Positions 1 through 8,443 of a DNA stretch of 64,000 nt are shown one piece after another (the first letter of the stretch is position 1; each line of letters begins with the position of its first letter). The DNA is taken from NCBI RefSeq assembly GCF_040869035.1, contig NZ_CP162100.1, positions 1,364,001 to 1,428,000 of the forward strand, read 5' to 3'. The position numbers and the translations under genes were made by a program. The DNA is from Vibrio sp. NTOU-M3 (GTDB lineage: Bacteria > Pseudomonadota > Gammaproteobacteria > Enterobacterales > Vibrionaceae). The notes under the pieces were generated by a model, which saw only the letters and a program-made list of their open reading frames with translations, did no database searches and had not been told where the DNA came from.

Positions 1-1
1 C

Positions 2-496
2 TCGTTCTCTTTTGAAGATAGGCCTCGTGATTGTGAAGCGGTTGCTATCGATAGCGTAAATAACAAAATCTTATTATTGAGTAAGCGAACAGAGTCTCAA
101 ATACTTTACGAACTGCCGTTAACGTTTGAACGTAGTTGGCGGATGGTGGCTAAACGTCTTGGTGAAATCACGCCACTTCCAGAGCCAGAAAAGCAATCTT
201 ATCGTTTGATTGATTTGGCGAACTATACCAATAAACCGACCAGTATGGATATTTCTGAAGATGGGCTTTCTGCTGTGGTTCTAACCTATGGTGATGCGTT
301 TATTTTTAAAAAAGATACGCCAGAACAAGACTGGTTAAGTACGCTGAACTCACAGCCTGAACGCATTCCGTTACCCGTGCTTAAACAAGGAGAGGCGATA
401 GCCTTTGGTGAAAAAGCTGAGCATGTATTCATAACAAGTGAAAAGCTGCCGGCTCCCTTACTTAATGTTAATTTAAGGCAAATGAGAGAGGAATAA
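2..496 (+). CDS. C-terminal part of a hypothetical protein, truncated by window start
   Basis: The frame is open from the second base of the window, so the true start lies upstream and 164 residues are visible. A TTG at 77 could initiate, but the codons before it (SFSFEDRPRDCEAVA) read naturally as protein. Motifs such as EAVAID and GEAIAFG, alternating with short hydrophobic stretches, suggest repeated beta-propeller blades, as in esterase-like or SdiA-regulated propeller proteins. That is only a fold impression. No signal peptide or catalytic motif is visible in the fragment. The gene ends at a hairpin terminator shared with the convergent aminotransferase. Function not recognised. Confidence 0.75.
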   Translation, partial: SFSFEDRPRDCEAVAIDSVNNKILLLSKRTESQILYELPLTFERSWRMVAKRLGEITPLPEPEKQSYRLIDLANYTNKPTSMDISEDGLSAVVLTYGDAFIFKKDTPEQDWLSTLNSQPERIPLPVLKQGEAIAFGEKAEHVFITSEKLPAPLLNVNLRQMREE

Positions 497-523
497 CCCA
501 TCAACTCTTAGCCAAAGTGATTA

Positions 524-548
524 AGCCACCTTATAGAGGTGGCTTTTG
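524..548. terminator. Bidirectional Rho-independent terminator
   Basis: An 8-bp stem (AGCCACCT / AGGTGGCT) with a 5-nt loop and a following TTTTG lies between two convergent genes. It can serve both directions. Confidence 0.8.
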
Positions 549-549
549 C

Positions 550-1704
550 TTAACTAAGGACTTGATTGAGTGCGGTTACCAAGCGTTTTACTGCTTGTTT
601 TAGCTGTTGTGGTGAGGCATTGGTGAAGTTAAGCCTAAGTGCTGATGAGGCATCGTTTTCTTTAGGATAAAAAACAGGGCTTGGCACGACTGCGATGCCA
701 TTTTCAAGCATGGTTTGAGCGAGGGAAAATGTGTCACACGGTGGTAATGACAGCCAAACAAACATCCCACCATTGATGGGTTGCAGATGACAACCGTCTG
801 GTAATTTTTCACGGAGTTCTGAATACAATACCTGATAACGCGTTTTATAGAGCGTGCAGATATCTTGCATATGTTGATGGAAGCTTTCGTGAGTTAAGAG
901 CCCTAAAAGTAACGCCTGCATTGGAATACTTGAGTGTAAATCAGCCCCTTGTTTTATTTTAATTAAAGGAGCTAAGTAATCTTTCTTACCTGATACCGTA
1001 CCAATGCGGAGTCCGGGCGAGGCTATTTTGGAAAATGAACGCAGCACAATAGAGTGTTGAGGACAAAAATCTGAGACTAATGGCAATGCGTCGCCCACAA
1101 AGCGTAACTCACGGTAGGGGGCATCTTCAATCAGCGCAACATTATATTGTTGGCAGAGCGAGGCAACTTGTTGACGAGTCTCAAGAGACCAGCAAACACC
1201 GGTTGGATTGTGAAAATCTGGCACCGCATAGAACATCTTTGGAGTATGTTGCTCGAAACATGCCTGTAATTGTTCGATATTTGGGCCTGCTTCTGTTTGT
1301 TCTACAGTGAGAATGTCAGCCTGAACTAAACCAAACACCTGCATTGCACCAAGATAACTCGGTGCTTCCATTACAACCTTATCGCCTGGGTTTATGTAAG
1401 CACGGGCGATAAGATCGAGTCCTTGCTGTGAGCCAGTAGTGACCATGACGTCATGATCTTGGGTTAACTGAAAGCGCAGGCGCAAGTGCTGTAGTAACGG
1501 TGCGTAACCTTGTGTTCCCCCATATTGGAAAACTTCAGGTAATTCAGAAAGCGACGCTAAAGTTGGCTTCATTAACTCAATAGGAAATGTTTGCGCATCA
1601 GGTAACCCACCAGCAAGAGAGATAACATTTGGATCACTTGCAGCAGCAAGAATTTCTCGAATGTATGAAGATTTAATTTGTTGTAATGATTTGGCTATTT
1701 CCAT
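550..1704 (-). CDS. PLP-dependent aminotransferase, class I/II (2-aminoadipate transaminase-like)
   Basis: A 384-residue fold-type I aminotransferase, expected to be a cytosolic homodimer using PLP to transfer amino groups between an amino acid and a 2-oxo acid. Visible motifs are GGLPDAQTFP near residue 32, the substrate/PLP motif VPDFHNPTG at 161-169, EDAPY at 193-197 (PLP ring and phenolic oxygen contacts), and the Schiff-base lysine in SFSKIASPG at K226. Length and motifs match the LysN/MocR-type aminotransferase domain without a GntR DNA-binding part. It is divergent from an AraC-family regulator about 135 bp away, which may regulate it. The exact substrate cannot be read from sequence; aromatic, branched-chain or 2-aminoadipate are all possible. 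Confidence 0.88.
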   Translation of the reverse strand: MEIAKSLQQIKSSYIREILAAASDPNVISLAGGLPDAQTFPIELMKPTLASLSELPEVFQYGGTQGYAPLLQHLRLRFQLTQDHDVMVTTGSQQGLDLIARAYINPGDKVVMEAPSYLGAMQVFGLVQADILTVEQTEAGPNIEQLQACFEQHTPKMFYAVPDFHNPTGVCWSLETRQQVASLCQQYNVALIEDAPYRELRFVGDALPLVSDFCPQHSIVLRSFSKIASPGLRIGTVSGKKDYLAPLIKIKQGADLHSSIPMQALLLGLLTHESFHQHMQDICTLYKTRYQVLYSELREKLPDGCHLQPINGGMFVWLSLPPCDTFSLAQTMLENGIAVVPSPVFYPKENDASSALRLNFTNASPQQLKQAVKRLVTALNQVLS

Positions 1705-1840
1705 GTTGTGCTCAGGCGTGATTGATTGGGTAGGAGATTCTTCTGAAACTGCCTTTTTGTCGCTTTATAGTACAAAGGGTTGTCAAAAATTGTTTGTCCA
1801 TTTATGCTTTTAAATATGTCCGTTTATGTGATTGAAGTGG

Positions 1841-2710
1841 ATGAGTCAACAGCATATATCTAGAATTAATGATGTTCTTTATCGAATTCACCAAGACATC
1901 AGTCAAGAGTTGTCAGCCAGTGAGTTGGCAAGCGTTGCTGCATACTCTGAGCAGCATTTCCATCGAGTGTTCAAGAAAGTAGTCGGTGAATCCATTCACC
2001 AGTATATTCGAAGAACTCGAATGGAATATGCGGCCAATCAACTGATGTTTGATACGCGATCACCCGTATTGGAAATAGCAAACAAATGTGGCTTTAGCTC
2101 TCTCTCGTCATTTAGCCGAGCCTTCAAAGCAACGTTTAGCATGTCGCCGGGTGAGTGGCGAAAGCATGATCTACAAGTTTCCCACAAACCGTATTTAAAT
2201 GATCCTGAAGTGGCACAAGGGTACCTTCGGGTTGCGGAGCGGGAATTGCCTTCCCCAAAAATCATTGAAGTTCCGCCGCGTTTTGCCGCGTATGTCCGAC
2301 ATACGGGATACAATCACTCAATTCGAAATGCGTGGCAAACCCTTAAAGCGTGGGCAAATGCAGAGGGGAGAGATTGGTCGATACAATATGGGTTACACCA
2401 CTCTAATCCCGCTTGGGTTGAGTTAGAACGCTGTCGTTATGTCGCCTGTATTGAAATTGACAACCCACTTAAAGTTAGGAGCATGGTTAACCAGCTGACT
2501 ATTCCCGGTGGGCTCCATGCCGTTTTCCGCCTAACAGGAGTATATGGTGAGCTGCTACCTCAGATCAGCCAGATATTAGAACGTTGGCTTCCTAATTCTG
2601 GCTTTAAGCAACAGCCTACACCTGCGTACGTGCGTTATATCGACAATCACTTTATCAACGAATCTGAGCAATTTGAGCTCGACTTCTATTTGCCGATAAG
2701 CTTCTTCTAA
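1841..2710 (+). CDS. AraC-family transcriptional regulator with GyrI-like C-terminal domain
   Basis: A 289-residue protein starting at ATG 1841; an in-frame TTG lies three codons upstream but has no better ribosome site. Residues about 5-105 form two helix-turn-helix motifs of the AraC/XylS type (ELASVAAYSEQHFHRVFKK, then IANKCGFSSLSSFSRAFK, ending FSMSPGEWRK). Unusually, this DNA-binding part is N-terminal and is followed by a GyrI/Rob-like effector-binding domain (about 120-289), as in Rob and SoxS-related regulators that bind small hydrophobic ligands. It is divergent from the aminotransferase and overlaps the convergent Nudix-PAP2 gene by about four bases at the 3' end. The ligand and targets are unknown. 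Confidence 0.88.
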   Translation: MSQQHISRINDVLYRIHQDISQELSASELASVAAYSEQHFHRVFKKVVGESIHQYIRRTRMEYAANQLMFDTRSPVLEIANKCGFSSLSSFSRAFKATFSMSPGEWRKHDLQVSHKPYLNDPEVAQGYLRVAERELPSPKIIEVPPRFAAYVRHTGYNHSIRNAWQTLKAWANAEGRDWSIQYGLHHSNPAWVELERCRYVACIEIDNPLKVRSMVNQLTIPGGLHAVFRLTGVYGELLPQISQILERWLPNSGFKQQPTPAYVRYIDNHFINESEQFELDFYLPISFF

Positions 2711-4161
2711 GGTGACCTTTTTAAAAGGTTCGCCAATACTGGCGAAGCGACCAACAGCCAAATAATACAGAGCCATATGGTAAAAGCATGTGAAAGCAGA
2801 ATGAATGCAGCTGAATCCGTTGGACTGGTAATCACTGGAGGAATTGCGATTAGCGCGGCAAGCCCTAGGAATGATATCAACACACGAGGCCAGTGAATAT
2901 GCAATTCTTCCTCGGTAATACTCGGTGAAAATTGGCTAAGAATCAGTGAACTGAGTATGCCAAGAACCGCAAACCATAAGTAAGTATAAAAAGGTTGAAT
3001 CATTTCGTAGACACCGTACAAGCACACGAACAACATAAAAAGCCACAGCCTGCGAGACTCAATAATAGGCTCGTTGTGATGATTATTCATATTAAATAGC
3101 AGTGTAGAAATGACCGTGGCTAAACCACCTAATATTGAACCAGCGACGACATCTGCGGGGTAGTGAATACCAAGCCATACCAGCGCAAGGCTTGCAAATA
3201 TGACCACAACAAGCCAACTCATGACCGCGGCAATTTTACTGCAACGCCCATTGTGATTTAACCAGCTTAGCAACATACCAACCATTGCCGAGGAAATTGC
3301 CAGCTTAGTACTTGGGAAGCCATAGCCAACAGCGACGGCATTTTGTAATGAAGGCACCACATAAAAAGGTCTTGGTACTTCAAATAAAAGGGTGAGTAGA
3401 TTGGCAGAATAGGAGCTAAGGACCAGCGCAAACGTCATGGTTGCACTGTATTTTAGTGGCAGAGTGACAAAAACGATGGCGAGCGTGATAAAGACAATAA
3501 CAGTGTCACTAAGCCAAACAGATATGTGCAATACAGACTTAATTAAGGCAAAGTTTTGCGCGAGAGATTGTAGCTCTGAGATCCAAGAGAGCTGAGTTTG
3601 AATGAGAGAGTTTGGCTCAACCGTTTGGTTTTGTTGTTGAGTGAAGTTTGACGTTGGCGTTTGTTTTAACCACTGAATGAGCAAATCGACGTCATCAGGG
3701 TATTGGTACGCAGAAAGTACTTTTACTGTTAGTGGGAGCAGAAAAACCTGCCGGATCTCTTTAGCGTAATGTGGTGCGTTAAATACCGGAACGACATTCC
3801 CATAATAGTATTGACTGAGGTTGGGGTAGAAATATGAGTGTTGAGTCTCGGTCTGGCAGGCATAGATAACTCGGTAGTCGTTAATCGCAAGTTGGTTGCC
3901 AACATTTACCTTCAGCCCTGTTTCTTCGAACGTTTCGCGCTCAGCCGCTCTACGATAGTCTTCACCGTTTTGAATGAAGCCGCCGGGTAGGGACAGTGTA
4001 TCGGAAAGATAATTTTGGACAAATAGCACTTGTCCAGAATCATCTCTGATCACGCATGCGGCTCCTTTTGGATGATAGGAAGAGGCATCGGAAGTCTCTG
4101 CATGTAACGTAGAAGTTTGGATTAAAGCGATAATACTGAGTAATAAAATTAGGTATTTCAC
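2707..4161 (-). CDS. Exported Nudix hydrolase - PAP2-like membrane fusion protein
   Basis: A 484-residue fusion with a GTG start. Residues 1-21 look like a signal peptide or anchor. The Nudix box spans 61-83 (G..N-G-E67 and RETFEETGL) and keeps the acidic metal ligands, so the pyrophosphohydrolase part looks active; the N-terminal topology would place it in the periplasm. From about residue 205 there are several membrane helices with a PAP2 layout, but with changes: VPRPF keeps RP and has no preceding Lys, the PSGH motif reads PSTK, and the SR before GIHYPAD is replaced by AL. The canonical lipid phosphatase residues are therefore partly lost. Four more helices follow. Similar fusions are annotated in vibrios as bifunctional Nudix/PAP2 proteins; the substrate is unknown. 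Confidence 0.82.
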   Translation of the reverse strand: MKYLILLLSIIALIQTSTLHAETSDASSYHPKGAACVIRDDSGQVLFVQNYLSDTLSLPGGFIQNGEDYRRAAERETFEETGLKVNVGNQLAINDYRVIYACQTETQHSYFYPNLSQYYYGNVVPVFNAPHYAKEIRQVFLLPLTVKVLSAYQYPDDVDLLIQWLKQTPTSNFTQQQNQTVEPNSLIQTQLSWISELQSLAQNFALIKSVLHISVWLSDTVIVFITLAIVFVTLPLKYSATMTFALVLSSYSANLLTLLFEVPRPFYVVPSLQNAVAVGYGFPSTKLAISSAMVGMLLSWLNHNGRCSKIAAVMSWLVVVIFASLALVWLGIHYPADVVAGSILGGLATVISTLLFNMNNHHNEPIIESRRLWLFMLFVCLYGVYEMIQPFYTYLWFAVLGILSSLILSQFSPSITEEELHIHWPRVLISFLGLAALIAIPPVITSPTDSAAFILLSHAFTIWLCIIWLLVASPVLANLLKRSP

Positions 4162-4348
4162 AACATAATGCCCTCAGTTTGGTATTGGAAATCAATACAT
4201 AAGCAAGTGTTCTCTACCAATAAAGCTTAGCAACAGACAAAAATCACACCAAACTTTTGCTTGAAGTTAAAAAATTGAGCTGTATCACCGATATATCCGG
4301 TAAGTGTGAAATACACTGATACAGAGCTATAACAAGAAGGAGGTGGTG

Positions 4349-4549
4349 ATGAACGTCATGAATGTCATGATATTATCTCTGTTGTTTGTTCTAGGATGCT
4401 CAGATAGGTCGCTATATGAATCAACACAACAGTATCGAATGGAAGAATGTAAAAAAATTCCGACACAACTTGAGCGTAGGGAATGTTTGGAACAGGCGAA
4501 TCGAAACTACCACCAATACCAATCGGAACGTATTCCCGTCGCAGAATGA
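4349..4549 (+). CDS. Small predicted lipoprotein, function unknown
   Basis: A 66-residue product from ATG 4349, chosen because an AAGGAGG ribosome site sits 5-6 nt before it; two GTG codons just upstream are less well placed. The N-terminus is a hydrophobic segment ending in a lipobox (FVLGC), followed by SDRSLYESTQQY and a charged tail containing two further cysteines. This predicts an outer- or inner-membrane lipoprotein of under 55 mature residues. It is monocistronic and ends at a strong hairpin. No family recognised. Confidence 0.7.
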   Translation: MNVMNVMILSLLFVLGCSDRSLYESTQQYRMEECKKIPTQLERRECLEQANRNYHQYQSERIPVAE

Positions 4550-4594
4550 GGGGGCTATTGTTACTAGCCGCTAACTTATTTGATATTGGACCGA

Positions 4595-4630
4595 GCATAA
4601 GTTCACTAAAGTGTGAACTTATGCATTTTT
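4595..4630. terminator. Strong bidirectional terminator
   Basis: A perfect 12-bp stem (GCATAAGTTCAC / GTGAACTTATGC) with a 6-nt loop and a run of T follows the small lipoprotein gene and precedes the convergent phoX-like stop. Confidence 0.85.
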
Positions 4631-4636
4631 ACTATC

Positions 4637-6673
4637 TTAAACGCCAATCTCTCCACCGTCATCACGACGGATCACAACGGTAGCGGCTCTTGGTCGAACT
4701 GTCGTGCCGGTTGGTGTGGCTTCTGCCGCATTATCACTGTACGGCCAGTTCCCCGGATGCTGAACGTTGATAAAGAGTGACTTGTAATCTGGGCTGATGG
4801 CAAAGCCTGTTACCTCACAGCCATTTGGCCCAACGAAGAAACGGCGAAGATCAGTTTGGTTTTCAGCATTAATGACATCGGCGTTACCTTCGGTATCCAC
4901 CATCGTCGAAGGAACAACAGCAAGCATTTGATCATTGGTGTAGTTGGTCACTTCTGAAGCGCCGTTGTCAGTTTGAATCCACAAAATCCCCCGTTTATCA
5001 AAAGCTAGGCCATCTGGGCTGGCAAACTGATTGAGTTCTGTAAGCCCAGAGCGGTTTGTTTCCTCACCCCCATTTGCGGGCGAACCAAAGACAAAAATAT
5101 CCCAATCAAATTCGGTGTCGGTTTCCCCTTCATCCCAACGAATCACGTGGCCAAATTTATTTTTAAGTCGAGGGTTGGCTGGATTTTCCTCAGTACGTTT
5201 TGTGTTGTTAGTGAGTGTGAGGTATACCGTGCCGGTAAATGGATCTACCGTACACCACTCAGGGCGATCCATTGGTGTAGCACCAACAAGATCCGCCGCA
5301 CCTGCTGTGTTTAAAATGATATCGGCAATCGAGTCAAATGAATCGGCAAGCGTGCCACCTGAGGTTGTTGCACTTTCTAGAGTAAGTGGTAACCAGTTTC
5401 CTGAACCATCGTCATTAAATCTGGCAACATAGAGTGTGCCATTGTCCATGTATTTGTCACCAGTACTTAATCGGTTTGCTGGATTTTCATCCGCTTCGTC
5501 CCAATTTTGTTCCGACACAAACTTATAGAGATATTCAAAACGAGAGTCGTGACCCGAATAGAACACGACGGGTTTACCTGCTGTTAGTTTGCCGAAGGCA
5601 CATCCTTCGTGTCGGAATCGACCAAGTGCTGTTCGCTTCTTAGCTCTTGAGTTAGCCGTATATGGGTCGATTTCTACAATATAGCCATGGCCATTGGCTT
5701 CGTTTCGGTAGTCATCGATGGCTGTTGCACCATTTGGTGTGACGTTAAAGCGGCTAAATTCGTCTAAACGTTCTTCACTGTGCCCTGCTAATGTTTCCCA
5801 CAAGTAACGGGTTTTTTCATCATCGACCCCAATTCGTTGCTGATCTTCAGTTTGGGTTCCTGTGTTAACAAAATAGCCCGGCCAGTTCTCTTCGCAAGTT
5901 AGATACGTACCCCATGGCGTGTAGCCGTTACCGCAGTTATTTAGCGTACCACGAGCTTGGCTGCCATCTGGTGAAAAGCGTGTTTTAAGTGCTTCGGTAT
6001 GGGCGAGTGGCCCTGCGATATCCATGACTGTTGAAGCAGTATATCGACGATTAAGTGGATCGGTATCGACTAGCTGCCACATCCCATCTTCTAAACGAAT
6101 ACGAACTACACTCACGCCGTGTGCGTTAATCTCTTTACGTACTTCGTCAACAACCGTTCTTGAACCCGCAGAGACGGTTGGGCCAGACGGGTGAAGCGCA
6201 TTAATATCAATATACTCATGGTTGATGCAAAGCAGACCATCATTTGGATCGTTATCCAGTGGGAAAAAATGCATGCCATCATGATGCATACCTAGCGCCT
6301 GAGCTTGCTCTTCTGCGGTATTCGTACCATCGGCTTTCCACTCTACACCCTGAGAGGAAAGCGGTGTTCCCCAAGGGACCAGTACTTGCGCAGTGTAACC
6401 AGGGGGAACGCTGACAGCATCCGTTAATGAACCTGAAATAGATTCAAAGTTTAAAACCGCACTGGATTTGTTTGTGCCAGAATCGGTACCACCATTCCCT
6501 GGTACTTCAACTTGGCAACCAGAGAGGCCAAAAGTGCCAAATGCCGTCATGGCACTCATACCAAGACCGCCTTTAAGCACGTTTCGTCTAGATAGACTCG
6601 CTTCTAAAACGTCTTCAAAAGGCTTGTTATTGCTTCGGTTGTAACGTGTAGTGTCAAAGGTTTCCTTACTCAT
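4637..6673 (-). CDS. PhoX-family (DUF839) phosphatase, Tat-exported putative lipoprotein
   Basis: A 678-residue member of the DUF839/PhoX family of secreted calcium/iron-dependent phosphatases that release phosphate from phosphomonoesters. The start at ATG 6673 is set by AGGA seven bases upstream; a TTG five codons earlier lacks a site. The N-terminus has a twin-arginine motif (SRRNVLK, R29-R30) and a hydrophobic stretch. It is followed by a lipobox-like LSGC (C53), suggesting a Tat-exported lipoprotein. Family features follow: GMHHDGMHFFPL, LCINHEYID, NNCGNGYTPWGTYLTCEENW (the canonical PhoX signature), GYIVEIDPY, and RRFFVGPNGCEVTG near the C-terminus. Whether the activity is phosphatase or another hydrolase is inferred from family only. 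No convincing Pho box was found upstream. Confidence 0.87.
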   Translation of the reverse strand: MSKETFDTTRYNRSNNKPFEDVLEASLSRRNVLKGGLGMSAMTAFGTFGLSGCQVEVPGNGGTDSGTNKSSAVLNFESISGSLTDAVSVPPGYTAQVLVPWGTPLSSQGVEWKADGTNTAEEQAQALGMHHDGMHFFPLDNDPNDGLLCINHEYIDINALHPSGPTVSAGSRTVVDEVRKEINAHGVSVVRIRLEDGMWQLVDTDPLNRRYTASTVMDIAGPLAHTEALKTRFSPDGSQARGTLNNCGNGYTPWGTYLTCEENWPGYFVNTGTQTEDQQRIGVDDEKTRYLWETLAGHSEERLDEFSRFNVTPNGATAIDDYRNEANGHGYIVEIDPYTANSRAKKRTALGRFRHEGCAFGKLTAGKPVVFYSGHDSRFEYLYKFVSEQNWDEADENPANRLSTGDKYMDNGTLYVARFNDDGSGNWLPLTLESATTSGGTLADSFDSIADIILNTAGAADLVGATPMDRPEWCTVDPFTGTVYLTLTNNTKRTEENPANPRLKNKFGHVIRWDEGETDTEFDWDIFVFGSPANGGEETNRSGLTELNQFASPDGLAFDKRGILWIQTDNGASEVTNYTNDQMLAVVPSTMVDTEGNADVINAENQTDLRRFFVGPNGCEVTGFAISPDYKSLFINVQHPGNWPYSDNAAEATPTGTTVRPRAATVVIRRDDGGEIGV

Positions 6674-6893
6674 TTTTTTATCCTGCAATTGAGTTTGTTG
6701 TTGTTAGCTATGTATGTTGATGGCAAAAAATGACAGAAAAAGGAGACAAAGATGACGTTTGTGTTTCCGTTTATAAAATTTCACTCTTGAAGGAGTGGAG
6801 TGTTGCTCTTTGAAAAATGTCGAGACAATGGAATACTGAGTACGCAGCAATGATTGAAATTTCAGTTTAGATACAGTTACTTTAAGGAAGAAA

Positions 6894-7364
6894 ATGAATC
6901 ATAAACAGCAAGCCTATCTTGATAAATACCTCTCATTATTACCAAAACAAGAGCGAAGTGCGGTGCCTCAGGTAATTGCGGAATATTTTTGTGCGGATGA
7001 ATATAACGCGAATGAATGTGCTCGCTTGATCAATGAGGGCATCAAACGTGCGTCATGCAGTTTAAAGCAGGGCTACACCATTGAGAATGAACCCTTTCCA
7101 GAGGTTGGTCGTTTAACTGTAGTCTTGAACTGGCAGCAAGAACCGATATGCATCGTAAAGCTGGTTGATGTCAGCATTTGTCCGTTTAACCAAGTGAGTC
7201 GAGAATTTGCTGAGGCAGAAGGGGAAGGAGATGGAACTTATGAGTGGTGGCGCGAGGCCCATATTAAGTTCTTTACCCAATACGCCGCAGAAATTGGTGG
7301 GCAGTTTGATGAAACCTCGGACTTAGTGTTAGAACGCTTTGAGAAAGTTTACCCAATCGATTAA
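6894..7364 (+). CDS. ASCH domain-containing protein
   Basis: A 156-residue cytosolic protein that is mostly a single ASCH domain (PUA-like beta-barrel). Diagnostic stretches are VGRLTVVLNWQQEPICIVKL followed by a conserved acidic segment EFAEAEGEGDGTYEWWREAH. ASCH proteins are thought to bind RNA; some (YqfB type) hydrolyse N4-acetylcytidine, but this protein is longer than YqfB and closer to the 150-residue group of unknown role. ATG 6894 is preceded by AAGGAAG. It is the first gene after the divergent phoX-like promoter region and is followed by a metallophosphoesterase after 82 bp. Confidence 0.85.
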   Translation: MNHKQQAYLDKYLSLLPKQERSAVPQVIAEYFCADEYNANECARLINEGIKRASCSLKQGYTIENEPFPEVGRLTVVLNWQQEPICIVKLVDVSICPFNQVSREFAEAEGEGDGTYEWWREAHIKFFTQYAAEIGGQFDETSDLVLERFEKVYPID

Positions 7365-7446
7365 GCAATCACTAAAAGCGCATTCAAGGTTCAGGAGTTA
7401 GCGCTCATCCTTTAATTCACCAATTGCTATCACTCATGGAGGAGTC

Positions 7447-8193
7447 ATGCACAAGTTTGCCGTCGTTTCAGACATTCACAGTAATATCTTCGCTTTAGAA
7501 GCGGTTATTCAACACGCATTTCAACTGGGAGTTACCGATTTCGTTAACCTTGGCGATATCCTATATGGGCCAATCGCTCCGCGTAAAACGTATGAGCGCC
7601 TGCTTGAGCTGAATGCGGTCACCATTTCTGGTAATCAAGATCGGCAGATCTATCAGTCTACACAGGAAGATATTGCGGCGAGTCCAACCCTGCAATTCAT
7701 TCTTGAAGACTTAGGACAAGCCCCGCTTGAATGGATGAAGGATCTTCCATTTGATTGCAATATTACAAATGAAATATACGCGTGCCATGGCTCACCAACA
7801 GACGATCTTGAATACTTACTGGAAGAGACACAAAAGGGCTTTCCGATACTGAGAAGTGATGACGAAATTTTACGCCGCTTGGCGGGAAACAAAGCGCCAA
7901 TTATTCTTTGTGGCCACACGCATGTTCCTCGCTGCGTTGAACTGTCTAGTGGGCAGCTGGTGATTAACCCGGGCAGTGTTGGGCTGCAGGCTTATACTGA
8001 CGATGAACCATACTTACACTCAATGGAAAACTATTCTTCAATGGCCAGCTACGCCATATTGGAACTAACTAAACAAGGAACGTGGCATGTGGCGTTTCAT
8101 CGCGTTGGTTACGATGTTTCTAGCGCTGTTGCGTGTGCGATAAATAACAATCGGAAAGATTGGGCGCACTTTTTAAAAACCGGGAGAAAGTAA
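7447..8193 (+). CDS. Calcineurin-like metallophosphoesterase
   Basis: A 248-residue dimetal phosphoesterase of the YfcE/MJ0936 type. Metal-binding motifs appear in order: SDIHSN near residue 8, LGDILYGP near 35, SGNQD near 58 (the usual GNHD with His replaced by Gln), CHGSP near 113, and CGHTHVPR near 155, followed by NPGSVGLQ. These residues would hold two metals for phosphodiester or phosphomonoester hydrolysis. A GGAGG site lies just before the ATG. It is cytosolic with no export signal. The substrate is not predictable; cyclic nucleotides or nucleotide monophosphates are typical for the family. Confidence 0.88.
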   Translation: MHKFAVVSDIHSNIFALEAVIQHAFQLGVTDFVNLGDILYGPIAPRKTYERLLELNAVTISGNQDRQIYQSTQEDIAASPTLQFILEDLGQAPLEWMKDLPFDCNITNEIYACHGSPTDDLEYLLEETQKGFPILRSDDEILRRLAGNKAPIILCGHTHVPRCVELSSGQLVINPGSVGLQAYTDDEPYLHSMENYSSMASYAILELTKQGTWHVAFHRVGYDVSSAVACAINNNRKDWAHFLKTGRK

Positions 8194-8443
8194 CTGGTAT
8201 CCATAAGAACAGTTGCTATGGTAGATGTGACGGTTTGACTCGCTAAATCGCCTTGTATTGCGGCAAACTAATTTTGATGTGGCCGCGTTCGTGGTTGAAG
8301 TTTCATGGTTCTTTATGGGTTTGTTTGATGCCTTAAATTAAGGATTTTGGGTGGTTTTAACTTGTTGATTTTTCGTGCGTTATATTTCTTGTTTGTTTGA
8401 TGGCTGGAAGGTAGTCTGTGCTTGTTCATTTAAGGAGGACGAT

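Noticed and set aside
1832..1840. TTG start for the AraC regulator
   Set aside because: ATG 1841 is equally placed and more likely; three extra residues add nothing.
6725..6760. Possible Pho box before the phoX-like gene
   Set aside because: Only one ATGACAG (CTGTCAT) unit fits; no second unit at 11-bp spacing.
8194..8443. LexA box or integron attC near qnr
   Set aside because: No CTG-N10-CAG of correct spacing and no attC-type inverted repeats flank the gene.
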